Origin: Actinorhabdospora filicis | GTDB taxonomy: Bacteria > Actinomycetota > Actinomycetes > Mycobacteriales > Micromonosporaceae | Length of the DNA: 64,000 nucleotides | Direction: 5' to 3' | Assembly (NCBI RefSeq): GCF_030269765.1 | Contig: NZ_BSTX01000001.1 | Span: forward strand, 660,009-724,008 | Notes under the pieces: generated by a model | Databases searched by the model: none | What the model was told of the DNA's origin: nothing | The model's input: only the letters and a program-made list of their open reading frames with translations | Program-made: the position numbers and the translations under genes | Shown: positions 24,675 through 32,897 of the stretch, one piece after another | Position numbering within the stretch: the stretch's first letter is position 1 | Layout of the letters: each line of letters begins with the position of its first letter

Positions 24675-25846
24675 TCGGCCTTCGGCCTTCGCCCCTCGGC
24701 CATACCGCCGCGTGCCCACAAACACGAAAGGCCCGGCTTCCGCCGGGCCCTCGCGTCCCTCTCCACCGCCCCTAACACCCCCACGAACCTCACCGCGTCC
24801 GCCACGATCCTCCCGCTCCCGCCGGTCCACCGGCTCACCGCGACCGCGTCGTAATCCCCCGCCGCCATCGCGAACTCACCCAGCAGCCGCCAGGTTCCGC
24901 CCGACACGCTCTGGTCCAGGTACACCGACACGTTCCCGCCCGTGGTGTGCACGATGTAGGGCGTCTTGTCGTTGTTGCCCGCGTCGGCCGGGTGCCAGGC
25001 GTAGACGCGGTACTTCCCGGTGGTGGGCAGGGCGGCCTTGAACCACAGGGGGTCGGAGGCCTTCACGGGGTCGGCGACGTGGACGCCGCTGCCGTACTGG
25101 CCGCTCATGGTCGCCGACTTCCACGTCGCCGAGGCGGTGATGCGGCCGGTGGTGGCGTCGTCGACGATCACGCCGTCGTCGCCGCCGCTGCCGCCGTCGT
25201 CACCGGCGGCGCGGACGAAGGACATGTAGCGGTCCCAGTCCCAGTACTTGCCGGGGTCGGTGTGGTCGGCGCCGGGCACTTCGACATGGCCGATGATGTG
25301 GTCGCGGTCGAGGGGGATGCCGTAGCGGTCGCAGATGTCGCGCACCAGGGCCGCCGAGGACTTGTACACGGTGTCGGTGAACCACTTGGACTCACTGATC
25401 CAGCCCTCGTGCTCGATGCCGATCGACTCGGTGTTGACGTCCCAGTTCCCGGCGTGCCAGGCGATGTTCTTCTCGCGCACCATCTGCGTCACGTGGCCGT
25501 CCTTGGCGCGCATGATGTAGTGCGTGGTGACCTGGGCCTTCGGGTTCTGGAACCAGGACTTGGTGCCCTCGTAGGTGCCCTGCATGACGTGGATGACGAC
25601 CTGTTTGATCTTGTGGTCGCGGGGCCGGTCGGCCACCGTGTAGTTCTTCGTGCTCGCCGCGGCCCAGTCGGCGCCCCCGTAGTCCACCGAGGACGCCTCG
25701 GGGTCGGGGCGCGCGCCGGGCGTCGCGGCGGGCGGATCGGCGAGGCCGGAACCGCCGTCACGGTGCTGATCGGCGTTTGCGGGCGTCGCGGTGAAGAGGA
25801 GGGCCGCGGCGATGGCCGCCGCGGCCGCACGTGTGACGAGTCGCAT
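24548..25846 (-). CDS. N-acetylmuramoyl-L-alanine amidase with read-through C-terminus
   Basis: A 432-residue secreted protein. Signal peptide MRLVTRAAAAAIAAALL..ANA is followed by an Amidase_2 (T7-lysozyme/PGRP-like) domain with metal ligands in QVVIHVMQG and DHTDPGKYWDW, a linker, and a golvesin-C-like beta domain that should end at ADAVRFVGV, as in the paralogue at 38947-40020. Here the frame continues about 75 codons: it includes a TTA codon, reads across the gene's own terminator hairpin and into repeat copy A, and stops at 24548. An ATG 30 bases upstream of the chosen start is also possible. The enzyme cleaves MurNAc-L-Ala bonds in peptidoglycan. Confidence 0.85.
   Translation of the reverse strand: MRLVTRAAAAAIAAALLFTATPANADQHRDGGSGLADPPAATPGARPDPEASSVDYGGADWAAASTKNYTVADRPRDHKIKQVVIHVMQGTYEGTKSWFQNPKAQVTTHYIMRAKDGHVTQMVREKNIAWHAGNWDVNTESIGIEHEGWISESKWFTDTVYKSSAALVRDICDRYGIPLDRDHIIGHVEVPGADHTDPGKYWDWDRYMSFVRAAGDDGGSGGDDGVIVDDATTGRITASATWKSATMSGQYGSGVHVADPVKASDPLWFKAALPTTGKYRVYAWHPADAGNNDKTPYIVHTTGGNVSVYLDQSVSGGTWRLLGEFAMAAGDYDAVAVSRWTGGSGRIVADAVRFVGVLGAVERDARARRKPGLSCLWARGGMAEGRRPKAEGARGTTHAGEGEGFDRVSKNGARVQRRNQPGRPRSSGCRKT
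24730..24749 (-). terminator. Hairpin terminator now inside the amidase frame
   Basis: On the minus strand GGCCCGGC, loop GGAA, GCCGGGCC is followed by TTTCGTGTTTGT, a typical intrinsic terminator. It lies about 25 bases beyond the expected end of the amidase domain, which supports the view that the original stop codon was just upstream of it. Confidence 0.65.
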
Positions 25847-25864
25847 ATCGGACACGATATGCGA
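25841..25864. promoter_or_regulatory. Perfect 10-bp inverted repeat over the amidase start codon
   Basis: TCGCATATCG and CGATATGCGA are separated by GACA. The left arm contains the amidase ATG (complement). This is a candidate operator or an mRNA hairpin that hides the start codon. Confidence 0.4.
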
Positions 25865-25910
25865 GTACCCGTCCATTTTTCACCATTCGGACCGTTCACC
25901 CAAAATGGAC

Positions 25911-27083
25911 TCACTCCTCGTCGAAGATCTCCTCGCGGACGGCGTCCAGCCCGATGAACATCGCCCCGCGCATCACCGGGTCCTCCGACACGGTGCCGAC
26001 CACGACCCGCGGGCGCACCGGCGCCAGGCGGGTGACCTGCTCGGCCACGCGGGCCGAGAGGACGTCGCCGCCGGCGTAGCCGACCGCGCCGCCGAGCACG
26101 ACCAGGCCCGGGTCGAGCACGACGCTGACCGAGGCCACGCCGAGGGCCATGCGGGCGGCGAGCTCGTCGAGGAAGGCCTCGCCCTCGGCTCCGGCCGCGA
26201 CGGCGGCGCGGACGGACTTGGCCACGTTGACGCGCTCGAAACCGTGCTCGCGTGCCAGGTTGCGGACGATGTCGGCGCCGACGAGCTGCTGGAAGGAGCC
26301 CTTCGCGCGGCGCGCGACCGACCCGGCGGGGAGAGGGCCGCCGGGGACGGGGAGGTAGCCGATCTCGCCGGCGCCGCCGGTGGCGCCGCGGTGGAGGCGG
26401 CCGTTCAGGATGACGCCGACGCCGAGGCCGCGGCTGAACCAGACGTAGACGAAGTCGTCGACGCCGGTGGCCGCGCCGTCGCGGTGCTCGGCGACGGCGG
26501 CCAGGTTCACGTCGTTCTCGAAGGTCACCGGCCGCTTCAGGTCCTCGGTGAGCGCCGCGCGCAGCCCGTGGTGCCAGGAGGGCAGTTCCCAGGAGAAGCC
26601 GAGGTCGCCGGAGTCGGGCTCGACCAGGCCGGGCGTGCCGCACACGATGCGGCGGATCCGCTCGGGCGGCACGTCGGCGGCGGCCACGACGTCGAAGACC
26701 GCGCGGTGCACGACCTGCACGGGGTCGTCGCCCTCGCCGGTGTCGATGCGGACGCGCCCGCACACGCTGCCGGTGAGGTCGGCGATCGCGGCGGTCACGC
26801 TGCGCGGGCCGACGTCCACGCCGACAACGTAGGCGTAGCCGGGCACGACCGAGTAGACCGTCGCGTTGGGTCCCCGTCCGCCGGGGCGGCTGCCGACGAC
26901 GGTGACCAGGCCCCTCGCTTCGAGCCGCTCGACCATCTGGGAGGCGGTCACCTTGGACAGCGAGGTCTCCGCGGCCAGCTCGGCCCTGGTCATCGGGCCG
27001 TTGTGGAGCAGCAGTTCGAGCGCGGCCCGGTCATTGAGCACACGCAGCAGGCTGGGGATGCCCGGAGATCGGCGAGTCGCCAT
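25911..27083 (-). CDS. ROK-family transcriptional regulator
   Basis: A 390-residue protein. The N-terminal winged helix (NGPMTRAELAAETSLSKVTASQMVERLEARGLV) is followed by the ROK sugar-kinase-like domain with ATP-loop-like VGVDVGPRSVTAAIADLTG, FENDVNLAAVAEH and GLGVGVILNGRLHRGATGGAGEIGYLPV. The Cys-rich zinc motif (CxCGxxGC) that normally follows GEIGH is absent, as is the His of GEIGH (GEIGY). It therefore probably acts as a repressor without kinase activity. It is divergent from nagZ and lies just upstream of the amidase gene, so control of muropeptide recycling is likely (inference). Confidence 0.9.
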   Translation of the reverse strand: MATRRSPGIPSLLRVLNDRAALELLLHNGPMTRAELAAETSLSKVTASQMVERLEARGLVTVVGSRPGGRGPNATVYSVVPGYAYVVGVDVGPRSVTAAIADLTGSVCGRVRIDTGEGDDPVQVVHRAVFDVVAAADVPPERIRRIVCGTPGLVEPDSGDLGFSWELPSWHHGLRAALTEDLKRPVTFENDVNLAAVAEHRDGAATGVDDFVYVWFSRGLGVGVILNGRLHRGATGGAGEIGYLPVPGGPLPAGSVARRAKGSFQQLVGADIVRNLAREHGFERVNVAKSVRAAVAAGAEGEAFLDELAARMALGVASVSVVLDPGLVVLGGAVGYAGGDVLSARVAEQVTRLAPVRPRVVVGTVSEDPVMRGAMFIGLDAVREEIFDEE

Positions 27084-27134
27084 AGGTGGTCGCCCTTCGT
27101 CATGGTCAGGGGGCTGGGTTTCTAACCTGCATCT

Positions 27135-27192
27135 TTGCCTATTGCGTCGAGGGCGGCGATAGGTGGCGTGGACCGACTATTCTTATAGGCAA
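27135..27192. promoter_or_regulatory. Symmetric 8-bp sites between ROK and nagZ
   Basis: TTGCCTAT at 27135 and its complement ATAGGCAA at 27185 face each other across the divergent intergenic region, 52 and 37 bases from the ROK and nagZ starts. AACTTTCCTG at 27191 overlaps the second copy and resembles half-sites bound by actinobacterial ROK repressors. These are candidate operators for mutual control. Confidence 0.35.
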
Positions 27193-27228
27193 CTTTCCTG
27201 CTAGTACCGCTCGCGATTGGTGTCCCTT

Positions 27229-28704
27229 ATGACCGATGTGGACCTGCGCGCTCTCGCGCTCCGCACGCTTTTGCCGGGTTTCGCCGGTACCAGCGCCCCC
27301 AAGTGGGCGCTGGAGCTTCTCGATGAAGGTCTCGGCGGCTACATCCTGTTCGGGTACAACATCGCCCACCCCGCGCAGGTCGCCGAGCTGACCTCGCAGC
27401 TGCGCGCGGTCCGGCCCGACGCCCTCATCGGCGCCGACGAGGAAGGCGGGGACGTCACCCGCCTGCACCACGCCGCCGGCAGCCCCTACCCCGGCAACGC
27501 CGCGCTCGGCGCGGTCGACGACGTCGAACTCACCCGCAAGGTCCACCGCGCCATCGGCGACGAGCTGCGCGCGGTCGGCGTGACGGTCAACTGCGCTCCG
27601 GCCGTCGACATCAACGTCGCCGACGACAACCCCGTCATCGGCACCCGCTCCTTCGGCCGCGACCCGCGGCTCGTCGCCCGGCACGCCGCGGCGGCCGTGG
27701 CCGGACTCCAGGACGCCGGCGTGGCCGCCTGCGCCAAGCACTTCCCCGGCCACGGCGCCACCGTCGACGACTCCCACCACACCCTCCCCACCGTGGACGT
27801 GCCCCTCGACGTCCTGCGGGAACGCGAGCTGGTCCCCTTCACCGCGGCCATCGAGGCCGGGACCAAGGTCATCATGACCGGCCACATCCGCGTCCCCGTC
27901 CTCACCGGGGACCTCCCGGCGACCCTCTCCCCCGCCGCCCTCACCGACCTGCTCCGCGGCGAGATGGGCTACACCGGCGCGGTCATGACCGACGCGGTGG
28001 AGATGCGCGGCGTCTCCGGCGAGCGCGGCATCCCCGCCTCGGTCGCCCTGGCCCTGGCCGCCGGCTGCGACCTGGTGTGCTTCGGTGGCGAGCAGCAGAA
28101 GAACGGCCCGATGGTGGACCTGGTGCACGCGACGGTGGACGCGATCGTCGCCGCCGTGCGCTCCGGTGAGCTGCCCGAGGAGCGCCTGTACGAGGCGGCC
28201 AAGCGCGGCGACGAGCTGCGCGGCTGGCTGTCCGGCGTCGGCGACGTGACGGCGGCCGAGGCCGCCGGTGTCGGCGCGGGCGCGGCCCGCCGCGCCGTCC
28301 ACGTCGAAGGCACCCTGCCCAACCTGAGCGATGCCCTCATCGTCCAGGTCGACACCCCCGGAAACATCGCCGTCGGCGACGTCCCGTGGGGCGTCACCCC
28401 GCTCCTCGCCAAGCGCCTCGCCGACGCCGAGACCATGTACGTCGACCACGACTCCGCCGACGTCACCGCCGTCACCGCCCGCGCCGACGGCCGCTCCGTG
28501 GTCGTCGTAGCCCGCGACACCCACCGCCACCAGCGCTCCCGCAGCCTGGTGGAGGGCGTGGCCGCCTCGGGCGTCCCCACGGTCCTGGTGGAGATGGGCT
28601 GGCCGGCGGCCTGGCGCCCGGCGGGAGCCGCGGCGTACGTGGCGACGTACGGTGCCGCCCCGGTGAACGCGGAGGCGGCGACGGAGGCGTTGCTGGGGCA
28701 CTAG
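27229..28704 (+). CDS. nagZ: Glycoside hydrolase family 3, beta-N-acetylhexosaminidase (NagZ-like)
   Basis: A 491-residue enzyme. The GH3 barrel contains IGADEEGG, AVDINVADDNPVIGTRSFG, the NagZ His/Asp loop KHFPGHGATVDDSHH (about 169-183) and nucleophile Asp in AVMTDAVEM (about 252). A C-terminal GH3_C-like domain (about 370-490) is present, as in Gram-positive NagZ forms. There is no signal peptide, so it is cytoplasmic. It removes GlcNAc from recycled muropeptides. The ATG at 27229 is chosen over a TTG 12 bases upstream. A terminator with a T-run follows. Confidence 0.92.
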   Translation: MTDVDLRALALRTLLPGFAGTSAPKWALELLDEGLGGYILFGYNIAHPAQVAELTSQLRAVRPDALIGADEEGGDVTRLHHAAGSPYPGNAALGAVDDVELTRKVHRAIGDELRAVGVTVNCAPAVDINVADDNPVIGTRSFGRDPRLVARHAAAAVAGLQDAGVAACAKHFPGHGATVDDSHHTLPTVDVPLDVLRERELVPFTAAIEAGTKVIMTGHIRVPVLTGDLPATLSPAALTDLLRGEMGYTGAVMTDAVEMRGVSGERGIPASVALALAAGCDLVCFGGEQQKNGPMVDLVHATVDAIVAAVRSGELPEERLYEAAKRGDELRGWLSGVGDVTAAEAAGVGAGAARRAVHVEGTLPNLSDALIVQVDTPGNIAVGDVPWGVTPLLAKRLADAETMYVDHDSADVTAVTARADGRSVVVVARDTHRHQRSRSLVEGVAASGVPTVLVEMGWPAAWRPAGAAAYVATYGAAPVNAEAATEALLGH

Positions 28705-28726
28705 CACTGGAAGAGCACTGACCAGA

Positions 28727-28758
28727 CCCCCGCGTGGACCCGGACACCTGCGCGGGGG
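28727..28758 (+). terminator. Intrinsic terminator of nagZ
   Basis: CCCCCGCG and CGCGGGGG are separated by 16 bases and followed by TTTTGGTTT, 22 bases after the nagZ stop. Confidence 0.8.
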
Positions 28759-28950
28759 TTTTGGTTTGCCGCCGGAGGCGGGAGAGGACGGGAGAGGGCG
28801 GGAGCGGACGAGCCGGAGGCGGGGGTGGACGCGGGGTCGGAGGCGGATGCGGAGGCGGGGGTGGATGCGCGCGGAGCGGCGCATTCGGCGGCGGGCGTGG
28901 CGAGGCCGCAGGCCGAGGCGCACGCCGACGCGAGTGCTGAGGCGCAGGCC

Positions 28951-29625
28951 GAGGCGCGAGGGTGAGCACCCACGCGAGAAGAAGTGTCTTGACCGCGTGT
29001 TTAAGAAAGACGCGCGCGTGCAGCGGCGCAACCAACCCGGTCGGCCACGACGCAACCGTGTGCCAAAGAGCGGAGGCTTCCATCGGCTCGGGAGAAATGT
29101 TGTGGGATTCCGGGGTCCAGGGGACGGAGTTCCCTGGTGGGTCCAGGGCAAGGCCCTGGTCTGGTGCAGGGCGAAGCGCCTGCTACCCCGACCAAAACGG
29201 CCCTGAGGCGAGATGGCACCGCAGGTGTCACTCGCTTGAAAAAGGAGAGCGGGGCGCCGCCCCGGCCCCGAACCGTCCCGGCCCTGCGTCGCCCCGGCCT
29301 CGCCCCGCTCCAGCCCGGCTCCGGCCTTGCCCTGTCCCGGCCCCGCCCCGCGTCGCCCCACCCCGGCTTCTCTTCTCGGCTGCGTGGGTACTTGCGGTCG
29401 TGGTTTGTCTTCTTCTCCGCGTGGTGCCCAAGGGGCTTTGCCCCCTGGACCCCCACCAGGGAACTCCGTCCCCTGGACCCCGGGAACTCACAACATTTCC
29501 CCCGAGCCGGAAGCGGCCTCTGTTCTTCGGCACCCGCTTGGGTCGTGGCCAACCGGGTTGGTTGCGCCGCTGCACGCGCGCGTCATTCTTCGACACGCGA
29601 TCAAAACCCTCCCCGCGCCCACGGC
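28951..29625. repeat. Large inverted-arm repeat element, copy B
   Basis: It has the same architecture as copy A: left arm about 28951-29159, right arm about 29431-29625, centre with .CACCGCAGGTGTCAC and a C-rich stretch. Right-arm text GTGGTGCCCAAGGGGCTTTG through CTCACAACA is nearly base-for-base identical to copy A, and the left-arm core through GGGCGAAGCGCCTGCTACC is identical. Outside both left arms lies degenerate GCCGAGGCGC repetition. The rest of the gap 28759-28950 is G-rich with no recognisable gene. Copies A and B bracket the amidase-ROK-nagZ block. Confidence 0.75.
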
Positions 29626-29745
29626 CGCCCCTCGGCCTCCGGCCTCAGGCGCTCTCGGCGACCTCCGCGTGCCTCCGGCCCGCCTCACCCGCCCCGCTCC
29701 GCTCGCTCACCCCCATCGCTCCGCTCGCTCACCCGCCCCCCACCC

Positions 29746-29779
29746 CAAAACAAAAACAACGCCGGGAATCCCCCAGCGC
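29746..29779 (-). terminator. Intrinsic terminator of the D-amino-acid oxidase gene
   Basis: Immediately after the stop on the minus strand, an imperfect hairpin (GGCGCTGGGGGATTCCCGGC) is followed by GTTGTTTTTGTTTT. Confidence 0.65.
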
Positions 29780-29781
29780 CG

Positions 29782-30789
29782 TCAGCCGTCCAGCAGCGTG
29801 GCAACTTCGCGCGCGCACCCCCAGGAGAGGGTCACCCCCGATCCGCCGTGCCCGTAGTTGTGGATCAGCAGCATGTCCTTCCTCGCGTCGCGTTCGACGC
29901 GGGCTTCGGGGCGGCCGGGGCGGACGCCGACGCGGTGGCCGATGACGGTGGCTTCTTCGAGGCGGGGGTCTACGGTGCGGCAGCGTTTGAGGATGGCCTT
30001 GGCGATGGCCGGATCGGGCCGCATGCCCGCCTCCGCGTCACCGGCGTGGCCTCCGAGGATGACGATGTCGCCGTGGGGAAGGATGTAGGTCAGGTCATCG
30101 CCGAGCGGGTTGTCCTGGAAGAACGTGTCGATGCCCGGGTTGTCGACGACGACGAGCTGTCCCCGGGTGGGGCGCATGGCCGCGTCGGGGACGAGCCACC
30201 GCGATTCCAGGCCGGTGCAATTGACCACGGCGGCGGTTTTCGGGACTTCACGGAATGATTCGAGGGGTCCGCGAATCTCAATGGCGCCCCCGGCGGCGAC
30301 GAAGCGGTCGGAGAGATGGTTGAGATAGGCCGTCATCTCGACGATGGGAATGGTGTAGCGCCACCCGTCGACATAATGCGCGGGCAGGCCGCTCGGCAGG
30401 CCGCGCCGGTAGTCGGGGACTTCCACGGCCCATGACGGCGGTTCGGCGACGTGTTCGTAGAACGCCTCGGTCCCGTACACCATCCGCACCCCGGATAGCG
30501 TGTTCCGCGAGATCTCGGCGAACACCTCGTAGGTTTCTCGGCTCCAGCGCAGGACCCGCTCGTCGAGGACCATGTCGTACGGCCCCCAGCTGGCCCCCGC
30601 CTGCGCCGACGTGGTCCTGGACGGCATGCGCTCGGCGAGGATGCGCACGGCCAGGCCCGATTCGGCTAACGTCACCCCGGTGGTCAGCCCGGACACCCCG
30701 GCACCGATGATCACGGCGTCGGCGCCGCGATCACCCGTGGGGCCGCCCGTGCCTTCGAGGGGGGTGCCGGTCCCTTCAGAGAACACCAT
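29782..30789 (-). CDS. FAD-dependent D-amino-acid oxidase
   Basis: A 335-residue flavoenzyme. The dinucleotide motif is AVIIGAGVSGLTTGVTLAESG (about 25-45). Further landmarks are ASWGPYDM, the substrate region WRYTIPIVEMTAYL, VVNCTGLESRWLV and the C-terminal DAAO signature NYGHGGSGVTLSWG. It oxidises D-amino acids to imino acids with H2O2 release. The first 20 residues are a Gly/Thr-rich extension. The gene is divergent from the first SCO252x gene with about 185 bases between starts. A role in D-Ala turnover beside the wall-recycling genes is possible (inference). Confidence 0.92.
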   Translation of the reverse strand: MVFSEGTGTPLEGTGGPTGDRGADAVIIGAGVSGLTTGVTLAESGLAVRILAERMPSRTTSAQAGASWGPYDMVLDERVLRWSRETYEVFAEISRNTLSGVRMVYGTEAFYEHVAEPPSWAVEVPDYRRGLPSGLPAHYVDGWRYTIPIVEMTAYLNHLSDRFVAAGGAIEIRGPLESFREVPKTAAVVNCTGLESRWLVPDAAMRPTRGQLVVVDNPGIDTFFQDNPLGDDLTYILPHGDIVILGGHAGDAEAGMRPDPAIAKAILKRCRTVDPRLEEATVIGHRVGVRPGRPEARVERDARKDMLLIHNYGHGGSGVTLSWGCAREVATLLDG

Positions 30790-30973
30790 CTGACAACGCT
30801 AGCGGTATCCGCGCCGCTTTTGAATACACAATCCGACAGTCCAGCTTGGACGGTGCCCCGCACACCCGCAACGGGTATGCTCGGGAGGGCCGCACGGGGG
30901 GTGTACGCGAGCGGTGCGCCGGGGAGGATCAGCACCTCTCGGGAACAATAGGGGAAAGGGACGGGGAGCCTTG

Positions 30974-31900
30974 ATGATCACCGTCGGGGAGGTGCACACC
31001 GGTCTCCTCCAGCATTCCACGGCCGTCCCCATGCGCGACATCGGCGAGCTGCTCGGACTGATGGACGGCGCCCGGGTCCGCCACTCCGAACGGCCCATCG
31101 CCCACTCGATCTCCCCGGAGCGCCTCGTCGGCCTCGACTGCGAGTTGCCGAACGGGCAGGGCAGGGCGCGCGGTATCGGCACCGCCGCGACCCGGGCCCT
31201 GCTGGTGGGACGGCACGTCCTGCAGGGCTCGACCTACGCGCGCATCGTCCGCGGCGACGCCGACCGGCGGCTGCCGTGGTCGCATTACATCGCCCGGCCC
31301 GGCGTCATCGAGATCGTCGGCCGCGCCGACCCCGACCGCCTGTACACCGGGCTGGGCGACATCGCCAAGAACGGCGGGACCCTCGACCTGGGCTCGGTCA
31401 GCGGGCGCACCATCGACGACGTCCAGAAGAACGCCGGGCTCGACCGGCGTCCCCCTTTCAAGGGGCCGCGCACGCGCCTGCGGTGGGTGGCGCGCACCGG
31501 CTCCGAACCCGGCCTGGTCTTCCGCATCGACGGGGAGACCACCCGGACCGCGCAGTTCATCACCACCAGGGACGCCGACGTCTCCACGCTGGCCGCTCTG
31601 AGCGAGGACATCGCCGTCCACGACTGGCTGCTCACCACCGCCATCCGGCACGTCGAACGGGCCCTCATCGGCTCCGCCGGCCGCGCCGACGTCGTCAGCA
31701 CCCTGCGCCCGGTCATCGACCACATGCTCCACCTGTGGATGCCCGCCGCGCGCCTGGACGACACGATGGCCGACCTGTGGGCGGGCCTGGAGAAGCGGCC
31801 GGGTTTCAGCCGCCAGTGGAAGACACTCATCGCCCGCATCCGCGATCAGATGACGCTCGCCACGATCGACGCCTCCCGGGGCCGGCTCGGCGAGTACTGA
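30974..31900 (+). CDS. SCO2521 family protein
   Basis: A 308-residue protein (MITVGEVHTGLLQHSTAVP) with a GGGGAG ribosome-binding site just upstream. I recognise the family from its conserved text: SERPIAHSISPERLVGLDCELP, GIGTAATRALLVGRHVLQGS and LPWSHYIARPGVIEIVG. These match my recollection of the SCO2521 family of Streptomyces. There is no signal peptide or clear catalytic motif; the C-terminal half is helical. It is soluble by appearance. It is encoded in the same neighbourhood as the SCO2522-SCO2525 homologues, which in Streptomyces are contiguous. Function is unknown. Confidence 0.78.
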   Translation: MITVGEVHTGLLQHSTAVPMRDIGELLGLMDGARVRHSERPIAHSISPERLVGLDCELPNGQGRARGIGTAATRALLVGRHVLQGSTYARIVRGDADRRLPWSHYIARPGVIEIVGRADPDRLYTGLGDIAKNGGTLDLGSVSGRTIDDVQKNAGLDRRPPFKGPRTRLRWVARTGSEPGLVFRIDGETTRTAQFITTRDADVSTLAALSEDIAVHDWLLTTAIRHVERALIGSAGRADVVSTLRPVIDHMLHLWMPAARLDDTMADLWAGLEKRPGFSRQWKTLIARIRDQMTLATIDASRGRLGEY

Positions 31901-31931
31901 CCGGCGCGGACGCCCGCCCGAGGGAGGCACC

Positions 31932-32897
31932 GTGACCGCCCCCGACCCACCCGCCATCGCCAAACAACGCTCCAACATCCTCCGCAAGGTGCTGGTCACC
32001 GGCGTGATCGGCGCCCTCGGCTTCGGTCTGACCGAACTGGTCCTGCCGAACGGGCCGTGGTCCTGGCTCAGCTCGGTGTTCCTGGGTTCGGTGGCGTTCG
32101 TGACGCAGTTCCTGGTGGACGTCGAACGCCGGCTGGACTCCGTGGAGCGCACCTACCAGAAGGAGAGCTCGGCGACGCGTTCGCTGATCCACTCCGACTT
32201 CTCCAAGATCAACGAGGCGGCGAAGCTGTCCCGCGAGATGGACGGCTCGGGCCTGCCGATCGACGACATCGTCCGGCTCATCCGCAGCGCCACCCACATC
32301 ACCCCCATCGTCCCGCAGCTCGTGCTGGACCTGGCGCGCACCGAGATCGCCCGCGTCTCGGCGATCCTGGAGGACCTCGCGCGCGGCGGCGACGTCAGCT
32401 ACGAGGGCGAGGACCGCGACTGGCTGATCAGCCTGACCCGGCTGGCGCACCACTCCATCGACGCCGTCTCCCTCGACACCGTCGACGTGGGCACCGAGCA
32501 CTTCCTCAGCAGCCACATCGGCCGCCTCTACCTCACCGAGCAGGCCAGGTCGGTGCGGCGCGGGGTGCGCGTGCGGCGCGTCCACGTCCTCAATCCCCTC
32601 GACCCGAACCCGCAGGCCCTGGACCAGGTCACCCGCGAGCAGGAGCAGCTGGGCATCGAGGTGCGGGTCCTGCCGCCCGAGCGGCGTCCCCGCAGCACGA
32701 AGGCCCTCGTCGACTTCATCGTCTTCGACGGCACCCTCAGCTACGAGACGACGCCCGCCTCCGAGCAGACCGAGGCCACCCCGGTCATCGTCGACACACG
32801 CCTGGTGCCCGACGAGCAGCGCGTGGCCCGCCGCAGGCAGATGTTCGCCGACCTGTGGGACGCGGCGATCCCGCTCGGGAAGGCGCCGCTGGGCTAG
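31932..32897 (+). CDS. Membrane-anchored protein with coiled coil and C-terminal alpha/beta domain, unknown
   Basis: A 321-residue protein from a GTG with AGGGAGG 5 bases upstream. Two hydrophobic segments (about 20-55) are followed by a helical, charged coiled-coil-like stretch (DVERRLDSVERTYQKESSATR). The soluble domain of about 200 residues alternates helices and strands (RRGVRVRRVHVLNP, LGIEVRVLPP, ALVDFIVFDG). That strand pattern is weakly reminiscent of DUF6879 or PLD-like folds, but no HKD motif is present. It follows the SCO2521 gene by 31 bases and its stop overlaps that of the convergent SCO2522 gene in the tetranucleotide CTAG. Confidence 0.6.
   Translation: MTAPDPPAIAKQRSNILRKVLVTGVIGALGFGLTELVLPNGPWSWLSSVFLGSVAFVTQFLVDVERRLDSVERTYQKESSATRSLIHSDFSKINEAAKLSREMDGSGLPIDDIVRLIRSATHITPIVPQLVLDLARTEIARVSAILEDLARGGDVSYEGEDRDWLISLTRLAHHSIDAVSLDTVDVGTEHFLSSHIGRLYLTEQARSVRRGVRVRRVHVLNPLDPNPQALDQVTREQEQLGIEVRVLPPERRPRSTKALVDFIVFDGTLSYETTPASEQTEATPVIVDTRLVPDEQRVARRRQMFADLWDAAIPLGKAPLG

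Noticed and set aside
24212..24854. Open frames inside repeat copies A and B (for example ones reading ACSGATNPVGH)
   Set aside because: They occur on both strands because the arms are inverted copies. There are no start signals or domains, so they are probably translation artefacts of the repeat, except where the amidase frame truly continues into it.
24031..29625. Composite transposon
   Set aside because: No transposase, no clear target duplications and imprecise element ends. Kept only as a repeat family observation.
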